In this document: in pieces, positions 1 to 12,483 of the stretch | Numbering within the stretch: position 1 is the first letter of the stretch | Layout of the letters: every line of letters starts with the position of its first letter | NCBI GenBank assembly: GCA_910589415.1 | Contig: OU342637.1 | Location: 35,742,162-35,806,161, forward strand | DNA length: 64,000 nucleotides | DNA from: Malachius bipustulatus | Lineage: Eukaryota > Arthropoda > Insecta > Coleoptera > Melyridae | Reading direction: 5' to 3' | The notes under the pieces: model-generated | The model's database searches: none | What the model was told of the DNA's origin: nothing | Seen by the model: the letters and a program-made list of their open reading frames with translations, nothing else | Translations under genes and position numbers: made by a program

Positions 1-1744
1 TAAGGCTGTTAGGTTCAGATTCTCTTAAAACTCAAGAACGTTCAACTCGTTTTTTTTTGTGATAATTTGAATATTATCAGAATGTGCAGCTAAATACTCT
101 GCCAAACACTCAATTACTGTTTTTGAAAATTACCTACTGTTTCGATTGTTGGCTTCAACTTGAATGTCGAGGATGTTGTAAATATTTTTTCTGTTATATT
201 TGTAATAATAGTGAAACTCTCGAAAGCGCTGAAAGTTATGTGAATATTACATTTGGTTAATTATTCGTGAAGAGGATTGTTAGGATTCAGTTGAATGTAA
301 TGCTCTTGCAGTCTACTTAAGTTCTCTAAAATGCCCAAAAACTAGCCTTAAAGATTGTGGATCTGTCTAGAGATCGGAAAATCAAAGATCAAAATATCGT
401 CCTTCATGGCCCAAGCGTAATAAACCGTGGGCTTGCGCAGGGATTGGTCTTTAGCCCTCTCAGTTACATAGCTGACTTTTATTTTTACATCCATCGGGAC
501 CGATACGAAGTCCTCTTCACAAGACACAGACACTCCAGGAAAATTAGTACCACTTAAATAAATACCGAATAAATAAAATTATAAATAATTTATCCTTTTT
601 ATTTCTTTAATCTATTTGAAGGTATTTGCGGCACGATATTAGTCTGGATTTTTTTTACGACTTGTGAGTGAGGAGTATTTAATCACATCTATCATTTTCT
701 TTGCTTCTTTGTGTTGCACCACCACCTAGAGGTGTTGCTCGATTGAATAGATATTCGTGTCCGCAGTAAAGTTATTTTTCTTCTAATAATCGATCAAAAA
801 ATTAATTGAACCACTTCGTCCTTCACCTTATTTCCGCCCGACCATTTCGAATTACCTTTCGTATTTCCGTGTCATAAGCCGTCTGGAAAATACTCGACAA
901 CGGAAATTGGCAAGAGATATCAAAGAGCGCCAATAAATAGATTATACCCACCCTCGACTTTCACGGCCGCTATAAATCATCTTCTTGTTAAAACTCTCAA
1001 GGCTTAGCGTTCCTCCCTGGCTTGTAATAGTTATTAAGGGTGGATGTAGACGCGCGGAATGTGAAATTCTATAAATAAATTAAGTGAATCTTATTAGGTG
1101 TAGAAATTTAATAACCAATCAATCATTCAGGGTAATCTAGAAGAAGTCTGTAAGTATGAGAAGCTGAGTAGGGGCCAGTATATATAGGCATATTCAAGAA
1201 TTGAATAATAATAATAATAATTATTGATTGACTGAAAATATGAATAAAGCAATAAAGAAATACTTGAATATGTCTGCGAAATATGGACGTTATATTTCAA
1301 ATTTATTTTTCTATTCAAATTTTTATTGGTTTTTCGTTGGAAATGTATAAAAGGTAGGCATTGAAAGAGTAAGAGCTCCACTCGAGGCATATCCAAAGCG
1401 CAAGGGAAATCAATATTGACCGCAATATTTACATCATTTAGTGACGGCGGGGAAGATTTTCCCGCTCTGTTTATCGTTTAAACCAAATTTAATCCAGCTT
1501 ACAACAAAGAGCTTTTAGTTGGCGAATGCTCGAGCGGAAAAGTATAACAGCTCCATATTTTCTTCATCTCCGTCTGATACATAAGAAGCTTATTGCAAAT
1601 CGGTTGGGTTACATACTGTTTGAGATGATTTGGGACTCGATATTTTGTACACAACTCATCGAATTTCGAAACGATTTAGAATATCTCCCCGGCGTTGATA
1701 ATAATTATGTTACCAAAATTATTAAGGTGTTATATTTTAAGAAA
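1..1744. other. Intergenic, no gene recognised
   Basis: AT-rich sequence with short open frames only, none with domain-like composition. A short AAT trinucleotide run lies near 1205-1220. A somewhat GC-richer block at about 830-1040 has no open frame. I see no exon, RNA gene or element end here. Confidence 0.6.
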
Positions 1745-1748
1745 AGTT
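1745..1748. repeat. Target site duplication (left) of solo LTR
   Basis: agtt directly before the LTR start, repeated directly after the LTR end at 2637-2640. Confidence 0.6.
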
Positions 1749-2636
1749 TGTAACGGGATTTTCTGAAGGTAGAGGTGAGTTCCCAAGAATGGATATCTGC
1801 CCCTTCGTACCCGCGACAAGTCAATTAAAATTTATAATCTTTATTCACAGTTATACCTATTTACACATATATATTTTGGCAATGCTAATATTGATAACTA
1901 ATGTGTCCTGTATTCTTGAGTGGGCCGGCTCTCGTCCTCCACGGTTGGTCTGATTGGCCACAGATAGTCGCGTCGAGGCGTATGCTAAGCTTATTGGTTG
2001 TTCTGTGCTGCCACCGTCGATCAGTTCACGGCCGAACCTCCAGCGCCAGTAGCCCGCTTGCAGTCGCACGGTCTGTGCTGTCCCCGACCATATGCAAGAT
2101 ACGCGTCTCGGGGCCGTCCGGGCGATGACCTTCGTCGGCAGGCGCTCTCTGAAACAAAAGCCGCTCCCGATGCCTCAATACGACCTCGGGACGGGTGTTA
2201 CTGGATCCGGCCCTCAATACAGGCCGAGTAGGAACTGAAAGGATCAGCCGGTACCTCAATACAGCGCCGGTTGATTCCCTATACTGATCGGTTGCCGGCC
2301 AGAGTTCACCTCACTCTGGTCGCGCTCCCGATGCCGGGTTACGGTTAGGGTCAACTCAGTTCATCGACCTACTGTAGCCGGCTATGTAAATTGGATGGGT
2401 GCACTCACTACATGCTCCAGCTGATCTCCGAGCTCAATTCACCCAGGAGAGAGAGTTGTTCGCGAGTCAGTTCCTCACGATCCTCTGGTCAGTCCTTCAG
2501 TTGGCACTCTTTATATAGCCGGTGCTGGTGGAGATAACGTGTTTATCGCCGCCGTAAAAACTGTATCACTCCACATAAACCCCTCTAATAATGAAATAAA
2601 TAATGATTACCAACGAAAGCCTTGGATTTCGTTACA
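1749..2636 (-). mobile_element. Solo LTR (Ty3/gypsy-like), 888 bp
   Basis: The block starts TGTAACGGGATTTTC and ends GGATTTCGTTACA, so its termini are short inverted repeats of the TG...CA type expected of an LTR. The four bases before it (1745-1748) and after it (2637-2640) are both agtt, a perfect target duplication. The interior is much GC-richer than its surroundings. Read on the minus strand it holds a TATA box (about 2517-2510) and, some 660 bp downstream, an AATAAA near 1845, the order expected of U3-R-U5; orientation therefore rests on these signals. No gag or pol sequence lies on either side, so this is a solo LTR left by recombination between two LTRs. The superfamily is inferred from the termini and the 4-bp duplication only. 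Confidence 0.7.
2509..2518 (-). promoter_or_regulatory. TATA box of the solo LTR
   Basis: On the minus strand the sequence reads GGCTATATAAAGAG. It lies in the U3-like part of the LTR and is followed about 25 bases later by an AGGACTGACC start-site-like stretch. It could still drive transcription of flanking DNA toward lower coordinates. Confidence 0.45.
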
Positions 2637-2640
2637 AGTT
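2637..2640. repeat. Target site duplication (right) of solo LTR
   Basis: agtt, identical to 1745-1748. Confidence 0.6.
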
Positions 2641-5600
2641 GAATCTCAAGAATAATATTAAAAATAAAAAAATAATTACCTAAATAAATAGTGTATGGCT
2701 GTGGTAGAGGCCAAGTGTCAGAAGTTTTCAAGTCAAGTTGTCAAGGGCCTCTGACGTACGGTTATTAATATTAAATAAATTCATTATTTATTTATAATAA
2801 TTAAAGAATAATATTAATTCTTTATTAAGACAAAAAAAACTGTTTAGAACACAACTACATTATCAGATTGACACATACAGTATACAAAATAAACAATAAA
2901 ATTATTAACAATAATGAAAATAATGATTTAAACAAATTTTAATAATAAAATAAAATTTATCAAACTATATACAGTTTGTCCCAGCTTATTCGAAGCGGTC
3001 TCTGTAGGCCAAACGATTGACTTTTCAAAAAAAAATTGCAAATTCAAGTTCAGGATCGCAAATTCCATAATTTAAAATTATTTTTCTCGAGATATTCACC
3101 TCTAAAGATAGAGTTTTTCTGACATTACAGTAAATGAATATGAACTTGCATTGACGCAACTTGTGAAAAATAAAAAGTAAATAAAATAATTTTGTATTCA
3201 GAAAATAGGGAGACCCGCTTATTTTGAACTATAGAGGTGGTTTTTATTTTATTTTTGATATGATCCAGATCTGACCAGGACCAGCCAGTTTACATGTATA
3301 CCAAAAAAAGATTTTAAAAAAATGCAGATTTTTGTTTCGCATGTCAGCGGCGGATTTTTCGAGAACATTGCTTCGGAAAGGGTTCATTGTATTCCAGGCA
3401 AAAAAACGAACAAGACGCGAATCGAGTTATCGGGGCTTTACGAAATTGTGAACTTTCGCTATCCCTCCCGTCCAAATTGTTCCCCCACCCAATGGGGGAA
3501 AATCTTGAAAAACATCAAGATACCCTTCTAAAAAAAAATTAGCTGAACCCCCTACATGCACTACCGGCCAAGAAGAAACAAAAAAAAATTTCTGACTGAA
3601 ATATCGGTTATTTGTCTTCCAAGCTCTTCCTATTTGGGAATAATTTTTTCCGTAGGATCAAAACTGACCGAGCAATCCAAGAAAAACCGATATCCCGTAC
3701 TTTACAATGGCCCCTCCCCTACCCCCTTCCGCCCCTCGGATCGGTGGATCGTGTGAGTGGGGAAATTAAGCTCGGACCTCACTTAGTCGATCGGGGAACA
3801 CATTTATACAGAGGGTCTGCACTGCAGGTTTTTTTTTCCAGATAATACCCATCTAAAGAAAAAGTGTCGGTTGTAGAATAAAAAATAATTAAAATCTTTT
3901 CGGTCGAATTTTCAACAAAGCAATATGGGTATAAAGTGTATTAATATTTCTTTGACTGCATACAACAAAGAATGATGTTTATAACAAAGAAGTAAAACTA
4001 TTCGTCACCAGTTGATATAAAGTACCATTTTGTAGGTAATATCTTGCATAATTTCATCACGTTTGTAGCTATAAAATCATGGCAGCTTTAACCGCCGACC
4101 TCATGAAAGTTGTAGTCACAAATTATATTTTTATAGTTCATCGTAAATCGTGCAAAACAACTCAGTTCCTCCATGGATGTAACTCATTAAAAAGACTCTA
4201 AAATAAATTTTGTAAGTAATGAACCTTTCCTTGGCAAAAAGTCAAAGGAACTGCGAAATTCGTCTACTAAAATAAAACATTCAGGGACGGATCGTTTATG
4301 TAGATGATTTTATGTCGTGGGGCGTTTCTACGTACTGGAAAAGAGCCCAAAACACCGCAGTCTGGAGATAAGAAACCCCAAAAGGAACGCCCCTATGGCT
4401 CGTGTATGCGTGAAAGTCATTTCCAAATCCCAATGCGAGCGAGTCGAATCCCCCGGATCGGATTTTAATCAAATATAATCACAATCTAGCCGCTCTTTCA
4501 TCCATAAGGCCGACGTTTGTTCGCGTAAATCTAGTGATGTGTGTATCGATTGTGTGGATTTATTTTTAAAATAAAAGGGATGTCTGGGCGGCCGATGCGG
4601 CCGATGAATCGGCTGCCCCGATGTTATGACAGTTAGATATGGCGAGCAGATCTAAACAGAAATAATTGAATTTCATCGCGCCGAGCTATTAGGGATTATG
4701 CAGTCATGGGGTAATTGATTTTTCCCCGGTAATCTCAGAAGCGAAAAACCATCAGGAACAATTAATTTATCTTGAATTACATCGACGTATGTGGGATTAA
4801 GGGGTTTGTCCGCTTACCATTCCTAAATTGAAATTGAATGATTTTTTGGCTGTTTTCATTATAATTAAATTAGTGTTTTGGTTTTCACTGACAACATCGA
4901 TTCTGTTTGTTTTTTTTTTATTCAGTGACCATTTTAAAACTCATTCTTCAGTTTTATAAAAAAGGTATATGGTGTGGCATCAAGCAAAAAGTATCTTTTA
5001 TTCTTAGACACTCTAAGCTGAACTTTACATGAACCTAACGTCGGGAGCATTTTTTATTGCTACCTATACCCTTTCATCATAGCATTTCCAGGCTGTTGGA
5101 GCTAAATATATTTGAAGCTCAGAATGGTGAGAAACAATCTGTAAATAAAGAATATCAGTTTCTTCTCGTTAACTAAACATCTTTATAGGAATTCTGTTTA
5201 CACTCTCGACTATTAGGCAGGGTTGAAAGCGCGCAGAAAATAGAGCCTGAACTTGGTCTGTTGGTTTTATAGCTTTCCAATACCTTAACCATGGAGCTAA
5301 AATGTTAATGTGGTGATTATCTGAAATGGGAGGAATGAAGATTGTGTTATGAAATAAATTTTGTTATAATTCATTTATAAAATTTGGCTTCTAAACCTCT
5401 AACGATCCTTGTACAAGCCTGTCAAAAATTAAGGTTATTAATGAGGAGCGGCCCCCGACATGCAATTTAACACCCTGAATCTGGAACTAGATCGTAATTT
5501 TTAATTAACAGGGCTGGAATTTTTATAGCAAGTTTGTTAAATATTTTACGAGCCAGCTCAGACATTCTGATTTGTTCACTGTTATAAACTCTTCATTGGA

Positions 5601-5945
5601 AATCATTCGATTAGAAATTGGCTTTATTTAAACCAGGCCATAAAAGTTATGTACGGGAAAAACTGTTTGTAAAAAATAGAAACTATTCAGCGGTGGCTAA
5701 TCACCATGGTGATTTCACTGATTGAAAATTTGATCACTGCCGAATGTAGGATTTTATATGTATAGTAAAGTTCTTTATATTGTAACATATTTATTGGCGC
5801 CACTGATAATTTTTTTCACACCTCAGTCTCAGGTTCGTTATAAATTATAATAAATACACCGTCATGCCAAGATGGTGGCTTCGCAGGGCGACATTTAATA
5901 ACTTTGCAGATTATTTCTGCAAATTTATTTCTGGCTGTTACTGCC
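2641..5945. other. Intergenic, no gene recognised
   Basis: Mostly AT-rich. Near 2967 a 'tacagtttgtcccagc' motif resembles the ends of mariner-like elements but no partner end was found. 3300-3850 holds overlapping short open frames in several phases, which argues for chance. 4290-4700 is a GC-richer island with a short cggccgatg direct repeat near 4588-4604 and no open frame. Confidence 0.55.
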
Positions 5946-5949
5946 TCAA

Positions 5950-7230
5950 CAGGATGTGATCTCTCAGTCATATTGGGAAGATCTCCCGTGTGCTACCCAT
6001 TTTCAAAAAGGGTAGTTGAACCGATTTTTCCAATAATAATTGTCGCCCCATCTGGATAATTTCTCAAAATTGCTCGAGTCTTGCTTGCATGACCTGATTT
6101 CCTTTACGGTTTTCCACAGAATTCCTCAGGGGCACCATTGCTTCATTGCGGGTAGATCCACTGTAACCAACTTTGTTTCGATCACCCAGTTACTTTGTCA
6201 GTCATTCGACGCTGGTGTACAGGTTGAGTACACCTGAATCTCAGCAGGGCCTGTGATCGCCTTGATCGCTGTCCTCTCAAAAGGAGGCTTTGGATTTCCC
6301 GTGGATCTTTAACTCTTATTGAACAGATACTCGAGTGAACAGCTGGAGTATTTTTAAGTGTTAGGCTATAAGTTCAGGTTAGATACTATTCCTAGTAGTG
6401 TCCCGCAAGGCTCGATCCTTGGCCCACTATTATTTTTAGTATTCCTGAATGATTTGGTCAATGTTCTCAATGTCAGGTTCTTATTATATGCTGATGGCTT
6501 AAAAATGTTAGACTCAGATACACTCCGAACATGATGCTGATCTTCTTCAAGGGAACCTGGATCTGTTCCATGAATGGTTTCGAAATAACCATTTGGATAT
6601 CAACATCTCCAAGTGGTGACATATACAAGAAGATTCAGGTTTAAACACCTTGGAGTCCTGTTCGACTCTGCCCTTTCATTTGGTCCGCATGTAGCAAAGA
6701 TCACATCTAAGGCTTATAAAAAATTAGGCTTTGGCAACTGCTTCTACTTCACATGTGACATATTAACATCCCTTAACACCCCCACATTGACCCCATTTGA
6801 AATATGTCGCCGTTGTAAGGTCATTGGTCACTCCATTTCCTGGGTAATAATAATCGAATAGAGAGAGTGCAGAGACGATTTTTAAGATATATATCTTATA
6901 GGCTAGATGGATTCTACCCGAAAAGAGGATTTCTTCCTTTGAGAAGTGACGTAACTTTCTCTCCGTTGTCTATATGACAAAACTCGTTACCTCGCATATT
7001 ATTGCTTCCCCCAATCTTTTCTCACTTAGGCTTAGCAGTCCAGCACTCGCAAGAACGCGCTATGCGGTCCTGGGACTTCTCAGCCTGCTTGCGGAAAAGA
7101 CCTTGGTTGAGACACCCCAGGGTATTCGACTGCTGTGTTCCACAATTCTGTTACGTAATTGAGGAGGTCTCCAGTTGTTTGCGGGAGCCATACTGGCGGT
7201 CGCTTCTTATATTAGCTCCTTCCAAGTACT
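5950..7230 (+). pseudogene. Decayed CR1-like LINE reverse transcriptase
   Basis: Pieces of a non-LTR reverse transcriptase follow each other in order but in different frames. Near 5965-6020 the translation reads KISRVLPIFKKGS; at 6040-6237 it reads FSKLLESCLHDLIS and FIAGRSTVTNFVS; near 6390-6500 it reads VPQGSILGPLLFLVFLNDL followed by LLYADG, where the second catalytic Asp of the YADD box has become Gly; near 6845-6960 it reads IERVQRRFLRYISYRLDGFY. These are the block order and wording of CR1-like/jockey-group elements. Frameshifts, stops and the lost catalytic residue show that it is dead. No endonuclease part and no clear tail or target duplication were found, so both ends are approximate. 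Confidence 0.75.
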
Positions 7231-9527
7231 TTATTAAAAGGTATTGGTTAATAGTTTTCTCCATAATCTTAGATATTACTAAAAGCAGCGCCATAGGCAA
7301 ATATATTTTTGGTTTGATCTTTGTGCCTTCCTTGGGAAAAGGCTGGACCTATGCGCAGTTCCAGTAGGAAGGAGATATTTCCTTTTTATAAGACATGTTG
7401 AAAAGCCGACAAAAAACAAGTGACAGCTCAGTGGCGCATTTTTTAAGTACAATATAACAAGTACCTAAGGCATCGAGACCAGTAGCTTTGTTTGGATTAA
7501 ACAAAATTCGCTTTATGACACGCTGTCGGAAAACAATGTTTGGATATTTTGGATTCTAGGGAAGGGGTTATTGACATGGTTCTTTCTTGAAAATTGGCAG
7601 AAGTGTATAAAGAAATTAATTCTGCTAACAGGTTAGCCGTCGATGGATTAGTCCCGTCTATCCGTGCAGTGGTGGACTCGTAGTACTGGCTAACTTCCTT
7701 AGTAAATAACTGATCAAAAAATTCTCGAAACGTTGGGGCAGAAGAAAAGTTTATTCCAATTTCTTTTATTATGACCATCAAATATTATTTTTTACATCTG
7801 TTTCGAGCACTGAAGTGGCTTAAGCCGTCAGGGCTCTTTCACCACCGGAGAAAAAATATATCAAAGGTATTTCAACAGAGCCCTACCATTGACATATGTG
7901 TATTTTTAGTATTTTTAAGAAAACTGCTTCGCAATGTCGTAATAGTGCAATGTTTCAGCAATACCCCGGAGATAAGTAGCTTAAACGGCTCATAAGAATA
8001 TGAAGCGCCTGATTTAATTACTTTGGAAAGAAAATAGGAACTTCAAGCTAAGTAGTAGACTGCTTAGCTATCGGTGCATTTCTACTTAATAGTTCTGCTA
8101 CCTTTCTCTATTCAAGATGTTTCAATAGGACGGTAACGACGTGAGAGGATAAGCTTACATACAAGAGTCTCATCATGATCTAATCATTAATCTTTAATTT
8201 TCAAATGATTATCTTATCCGGAATTAGAAACCAATTTAATTTTTATCAATATCCTATTATTCTGGTAAAGTGATTAAAAAAAAATATGCTCTTGGTAGAT
8301 CAAAGTAAATTATAAAAAGTATTTTTTCAACTTTATTGAAAAACAATAAAATGAAGAACTGAGATGAAATTTCATTTGAAAAACTCGAAGTAGGTATAAG
8401 TAGTTGAATTTTAATATCAACTTCCTTCAGGACAGGGAAAGGTAGGGAAGTTGATAGCGGCTGTGATAAATTAAATTGTCAAAGGTAGTTTTCATGAAAC
8501 ATAAAATCAGATGAAATATTGCGTCGGCGATATAGAAGAAAATCGATCTGTAGTTCGAAATTAAAACCGAGCTTGTCACCGTGAAAGATGAATGTTCTCT
8601 TCGAATGCAAAACAAGTAAATGTCGCGAAAACAAGAACTCCTCTCACTCTGAGACGTTTTCAGTAGAACGCAATTATTTCACTAAATCTAAATTATAAAA
8701 TACGAAAAAAAAACTGAGATTAATTTGAAACCTTCCGGTTACGTAATAGGCGCTTCCAATAGGACTTAAAAGACTAATTTCAATTCTGTTAGCATAAAGC
8801 GGAATTTTCCAGCGGCGTCTGGGACGGGAAGTATTTTTGTCCGGAAGAGATTTGTTATTGGATTAAATTAACTTTAATTGACGTTTGATTGTGGTAAAAG
8901 TTTTTGTGCAGTCGAAACACGAATCGCTCCCCCTAGTTCGTGATTTATAGCGAATGTTGGGCGGAGAGAAAATGTTTTATTTGCGAATATGGGTAATAAT
9001 TCCCCCCGATCAAATCGTAAATTCATCAACTCGATATTACACGGGACCTATCAAGTTCATATTAATCCAATTTCAACATTGAGCGTTTCATCATCAAACA
9101 ACCCTGCCACCCTTTACTACGTTTTGTTCATTTCATTGAAACAATTGTATAGAAATTTAAACGGATTATATTACTTAGTAACCATGAAGCATTTCGAATC
9201 CGTTTCACTATTTAATTTCATTTCAAAAGCTTATTCTCCCTTTCATGTGACACAACAAATTACTCATTTGTGTACATAAATTGACGATTTAGTTTGAATG
9301 CTTTGTTGTAAAAGTACTTACATTACCTTTATGGAATATAAACCTATAATAGAACTAAAAATGTTTATTACACCATGACGAAAAATTTGTAGTTTTTTGG
9401 TGCAAAGTTTTTACTGCAAAAGCAGTGATGATGACTTGAATAGAATTCTGATTTTTTGAAAGGCCAGAATTGAAAAGAAAGGTTTTTGTCAAGGGAAACT
9501 TTGCATGTCCATAAGAACTCTCTATAT
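7231..9527. other. Intergenic; one unexplained 94-codon open frame
   Basis: A minus-strand open frame at 7497-7781 has a fairly protein-like composition (it contains PTFREFFDQLFTKEVSQYYE) but no motif I know; it may be a piece of the adjacent dead LINE or chance. The rest is AT-rich, with a GC-richer stretch at about 8720-8980. No exon or RNA gene recognised. Confidence 0.5.
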
Positions 9528-9980
9528 AAAAAAAACCTTCTTGCGCATCAATCGCAGAAATAGTGTATTTTTATGCGATTCAACTCTGAATATTTTCACC
9601 GCTTTTTAAATTGGCTTTCTGAAATTTTCCATAGTTAGGTCATATTAGCGTAGTGGTTTACTGAGAAAATTTCATTTCATTTAGTTTGAAAACGTGTCTT
9701 AGAATGGATTTTTAAATTTAACAAAATAAAAAAAAATTGACAAATTTAAAAAAAAAATCCTTTTCCTGTGTCCGCCACTGACTAACTTTACTTAAAAAAT
9801 ACTATTCTTTACACTACCTTTAATCAATTCGCAAAAAGTGAAAGGGGAATTTTGAAAACCGAAAATTTGAAATTTTAGAGGAATAAACATCACGTAAAAA
9901 TATTCGAATATCTCCGCCATTTTTCTTATTTGCTTCTTGAAAAGGCTTTGAAAAAATCGGATAATTTTCATCACCCTGTA
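9528..9980 (-). repeat. Dispersed repeat, inverted copy of 15545-15980
   Basis: Read on the minus strand this matches 15545-15980 over most of its length, sharing the boxes aaatggcggagatattcgaa, ggtttattcctctaaaatt-like text, agttagtcagtggcgg, and gcgattgatgcgcaagaagg. Its inner end carries CACCCTGTA (9976-9984 region), the kind of terminus seen on mariner-type MITEs, as does the other copy at 15970-15978. It is therefore probably a non-autonomous DNA element rather than part of a simple tandem satellite. Confidence 0.7.
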
Positions 9981-9984
9981 TTAA

Positions 9985-10490
9985 AATTTACTCCACATAG
10001 TGGGATAAAACATGAAAAGTTAGGATAGGGACATGTAAACCGTTTTTAGATATCTTGAGCCGTTCTAGTTCTACACTGCTTTGAAGTTGAAAATTTTCGA
10101 TCTTCACTTGTTTATAACTCATAAACCGCTCAATCCAAATTCCAATGGTGAAAACCACCTGTATTAGATTTCTTCAGACATTTAAAAAATATAAAGTTTT
10201 ACAGGGTGTTCTATTTAAAAACCCGAAGTTGATGTTACTTCCGGTTAAACAGGAAGTTGTGTTGATCGGACGTTTACCTCAACATATAGATGATGATAAA
10301 CTACGCCACTTTGTTTCAAAAAGTTTTGTCATATCTTCAAAATTAACGGAGTTATCGCTTGGGGCGTTTTAGTGTATTTTTTAACAAAAAAATACACTAT
10401 TGAGGACGACATCACTTTTCTAAAATCACCCAAACTCATCAAATGTCCACCGATCATGACCCCCAGATTGTAATTGTAACACACAAATAA
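9985..10490. other. Repeat-like spacer, no gene
   Basis: An acagggtgttc motif at 10203-10213 looks like the end of another mariner-type element. A small perfect hairpin lies at 10370-10399 (tagtgtatttttt paired with aaaaaaatacacta). No coding sequence recognised. Confidence 0.45.
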
Positions 10491-10805
10491 TGCCTAAACT
10501 GTGATCTAAATTATGTAGGACAAACTTCAAGAAATCTTAAGGACCGCATAACATCTCACAAAAGTGATATAAAAAGAAAGACAGGCGCTTGTGCTTTAAC
10601 AAAACATATTACTTCCACTGGTCACGAAGCAGACTATAACAACTCCATAGTTTTAGATTCTGAAGTTAACACTTTTAAGCGCACATTTTTGGAAATGGTT
10701 AGGATTTCACAAAGACCAAATTTGATAAATTCTAAGAAAGACATAGACAACTTAAGTAATATTTATAGTCTTTTATTAGAAATAGATAAAAATAAGAATA
10801 AATAA
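10491..10805 (+). pseudogene. Penelope-like element, GIY-YIG endonuclease tail
   Basis: The 104 residues up to the TAA at 10803-10805 have the layout of the C-terminal GIY-YIG endonuclease of Penelope-like retroelements: a CLNC pair, NYVGQTSRNLKDRI with the catalytic Arg context, SHK and later KHITSTGH, then KRTFLEMVRI, and the family-typical end DNLSNIYSLLLE. The GIY half is weak because the frame is broken just upstream by a TAA at about 10488; the expected RT domain is not found before it. In intact elements this domain nicks DNA for target-primed reverse transcription. Here it is a truncated relic, although this exon-length piece itself has no internal stop. Confidence 0.85.
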
Positions 10806-11274
10806 TTTCCAAATATTTAGTGTCTTTCAAAAATTATTTTTACTCTGTTAAATATTTTTTCGATTATTTTTCAGTAAATATCTAGGTATTTGTGTGTTAC
10901 AATAACTTCACTTTCTTAAACAATAAATTAATACCTGCTTTCTTCCTTACAATGAAATCAAAAATGATCAAATTGACATCTTTCAAAAAAATTTAAATAA
11001 AAATTATTCATATGTAATTCAAATGTAAAAAAACTTCTAAATTATTTTAAACCCTTTTTTGGAATTAACTTTCCTATGTTATTAGTTCTTGTTATTAGTT
11101 ATTAGTTTATTAGTTCATATTTGTATGTTTTTATCCACTACACTTGTCCATGAAAATGATTAACTTTTTAACATCTTCAATTTTTACTCAATTTCTGTAA
11201 GTATTATGTAATTTTTTAGTTCCTAATTTTTCATTTATACTTACAATTATTTATTGTTAATCTTTTCAGTACCC

Positions 11275-11303
11275 CTGAAGAAGAGCTAAAGAAAAGCTCG
11301 AAA
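11275..11303 (+). ncRNA. Hammerhead-like core downstream of the Penelope tail
   Basis: CTGAAGA (the CUGANGA core) is followed by a GAGCT/AGCTC stem with a 7-nt loop and then GAAA, in the order of a hammerhead ribozyme stem II region. Penelope-like elements are known to carry minimal hammerheads in their terminal repeats, and this lies about 470 bp after a Penelope GIY-YIG tail on the same strand. One unpaired A sits between the core and the stem, and I could not assign stems I and III or the cleavage site confidently. Confidence 0.35.
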
Positions 11304-11379
11304 GCTTGGGTTAATTAAAAAGAAAAAAGAGAAAACCTGCGTTTTTAATTGGCTGCTATCCCAACATAATTATCAATAT

Positions 11380-12467
11380 TTTATATATATTTATATATAT
11401 ATTTCTCCAAAATCGCGAAATTTCGATTTTAAAAACGCTCTTGTGGCTTTATCTTTCAAGATTAGTGAACGAAATTTTGGGTCCTTGTAAAACGTTGGAA
11501 TGACGTTGGATTTTCGTTGAAAAACTTTCCAAAAGTCCCATCACTTCTACAGGGTGTCCCTTCAAAATTCCAAGATCCCGGTTTTTGTCATCTCATTTCA
11601 GGTCGCAGTTTTGAATCTAGGGGACTGAAATTTTTGTGGGAGTAAGATATCTATAAAAACTGGTCGGGTATTGTACTTGAGCAAAATCGGTCGAGCGGTT
11701 TCAAAATGGCGGTCATTTTAATTTTTGAAAAATTTGCTAATATTTGAACCCCTGTATGAGCAAGATGGAAAAAAAAACTTTGGAACCAAATCGACAGGGT
11801 TTGAAGAAAATTATTTCAAATTTAATTTAATGTAACAAAATTTATATTACTTTTATTATTAAGCCAGTGGCGTGGATAGGAAAGTGGTAAAAATGGCTAA
11901 ATTTCCCTAACAATTTATGAGCACATTTTTGAAGCAATTGAACTGAAATTTTTACAGTAGATAACTATACTAATAGCCTTTAACACTTAAAAATTTAAAG
12001 AAGTGAGTAAGAAAAATGGCCGAGATATTCGAATTTTTTTTACATGATGTTTATTTCTCTAAAATTTTAAGAACGCTCCAGTAGCTTAATTTTTCAAGAT
12101 TAATGAACGAAATTTTTTACTTTTGTGAAACTTAGGGATGACGTTTGATTTTCACAAAAAAACATTTACCTAAAATTGCGCTACTTTTACAACGTGTCTC
12201 TCCAAATTTCAAAAAAAAAAAAACGGGTATGAGGCACGGTTTCTGGTCGCTGTTTTTAATCTAGGGGGCTGAAATTTTTTTGGTAGTAAGATAACTGCAA
12301 GTAGTCTTATGGTACTGCATTTGAGTTAAATCAGAAGAGCCGTTCCAAAATGGCGGCCGTTTCAATTTTAGGAAAAATTGATAGATTTTAAACCCCTAAA
12401 TAAGCCAGTTAGAAACAAAAACTTTTAAACGAAATTAACATTACTGGAAGAAAATTATTTGAAATTT
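11380..12467 (+). repeat. Mosaic repeat array, left part
   Basis: Begins after a (TA)-rich run near 11379-11402. It carries the boxes that recur in the right part: ccaaaatcgcgaaatttcg, tctacagggtgtccc (11549), tttcaaaatggcggtc, cctgtatgagcaagatgg, and aagccagtggcgtgg (11862). Matching text at 15977-16440 and 16630-17080 shows that these are copies of a unit of about 650 bp. A LINE was later inserted at 12484. No open frame. Confidence 0.75.
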
Positions 12468-12483
12468 GAGTTATAAAATATTG
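12468..12483. repeat. Target site duplication (left) of jockey-like LINE
   Basis: gagttataaaatattg here corresponds to gagttaaaatattg at 15406-15419, with a 2-bp difference. Joining the two flanks restores the repeat-unit sequence seen intact at 17034-17095, which supports the duplication. Confidence 0.65.

Noticed and set aside
1901..2259. Four overlapping GC-rich open frames
   Set aside because: They overlap in several phases on both strands inside the solo LTR; GC-richness alone explains the missing stops.
3322..3845. Three overlapping plus-strand frames
   Set aside because: Different frames of the same low-complexity stretch, with no motif and no splice or promoter context.
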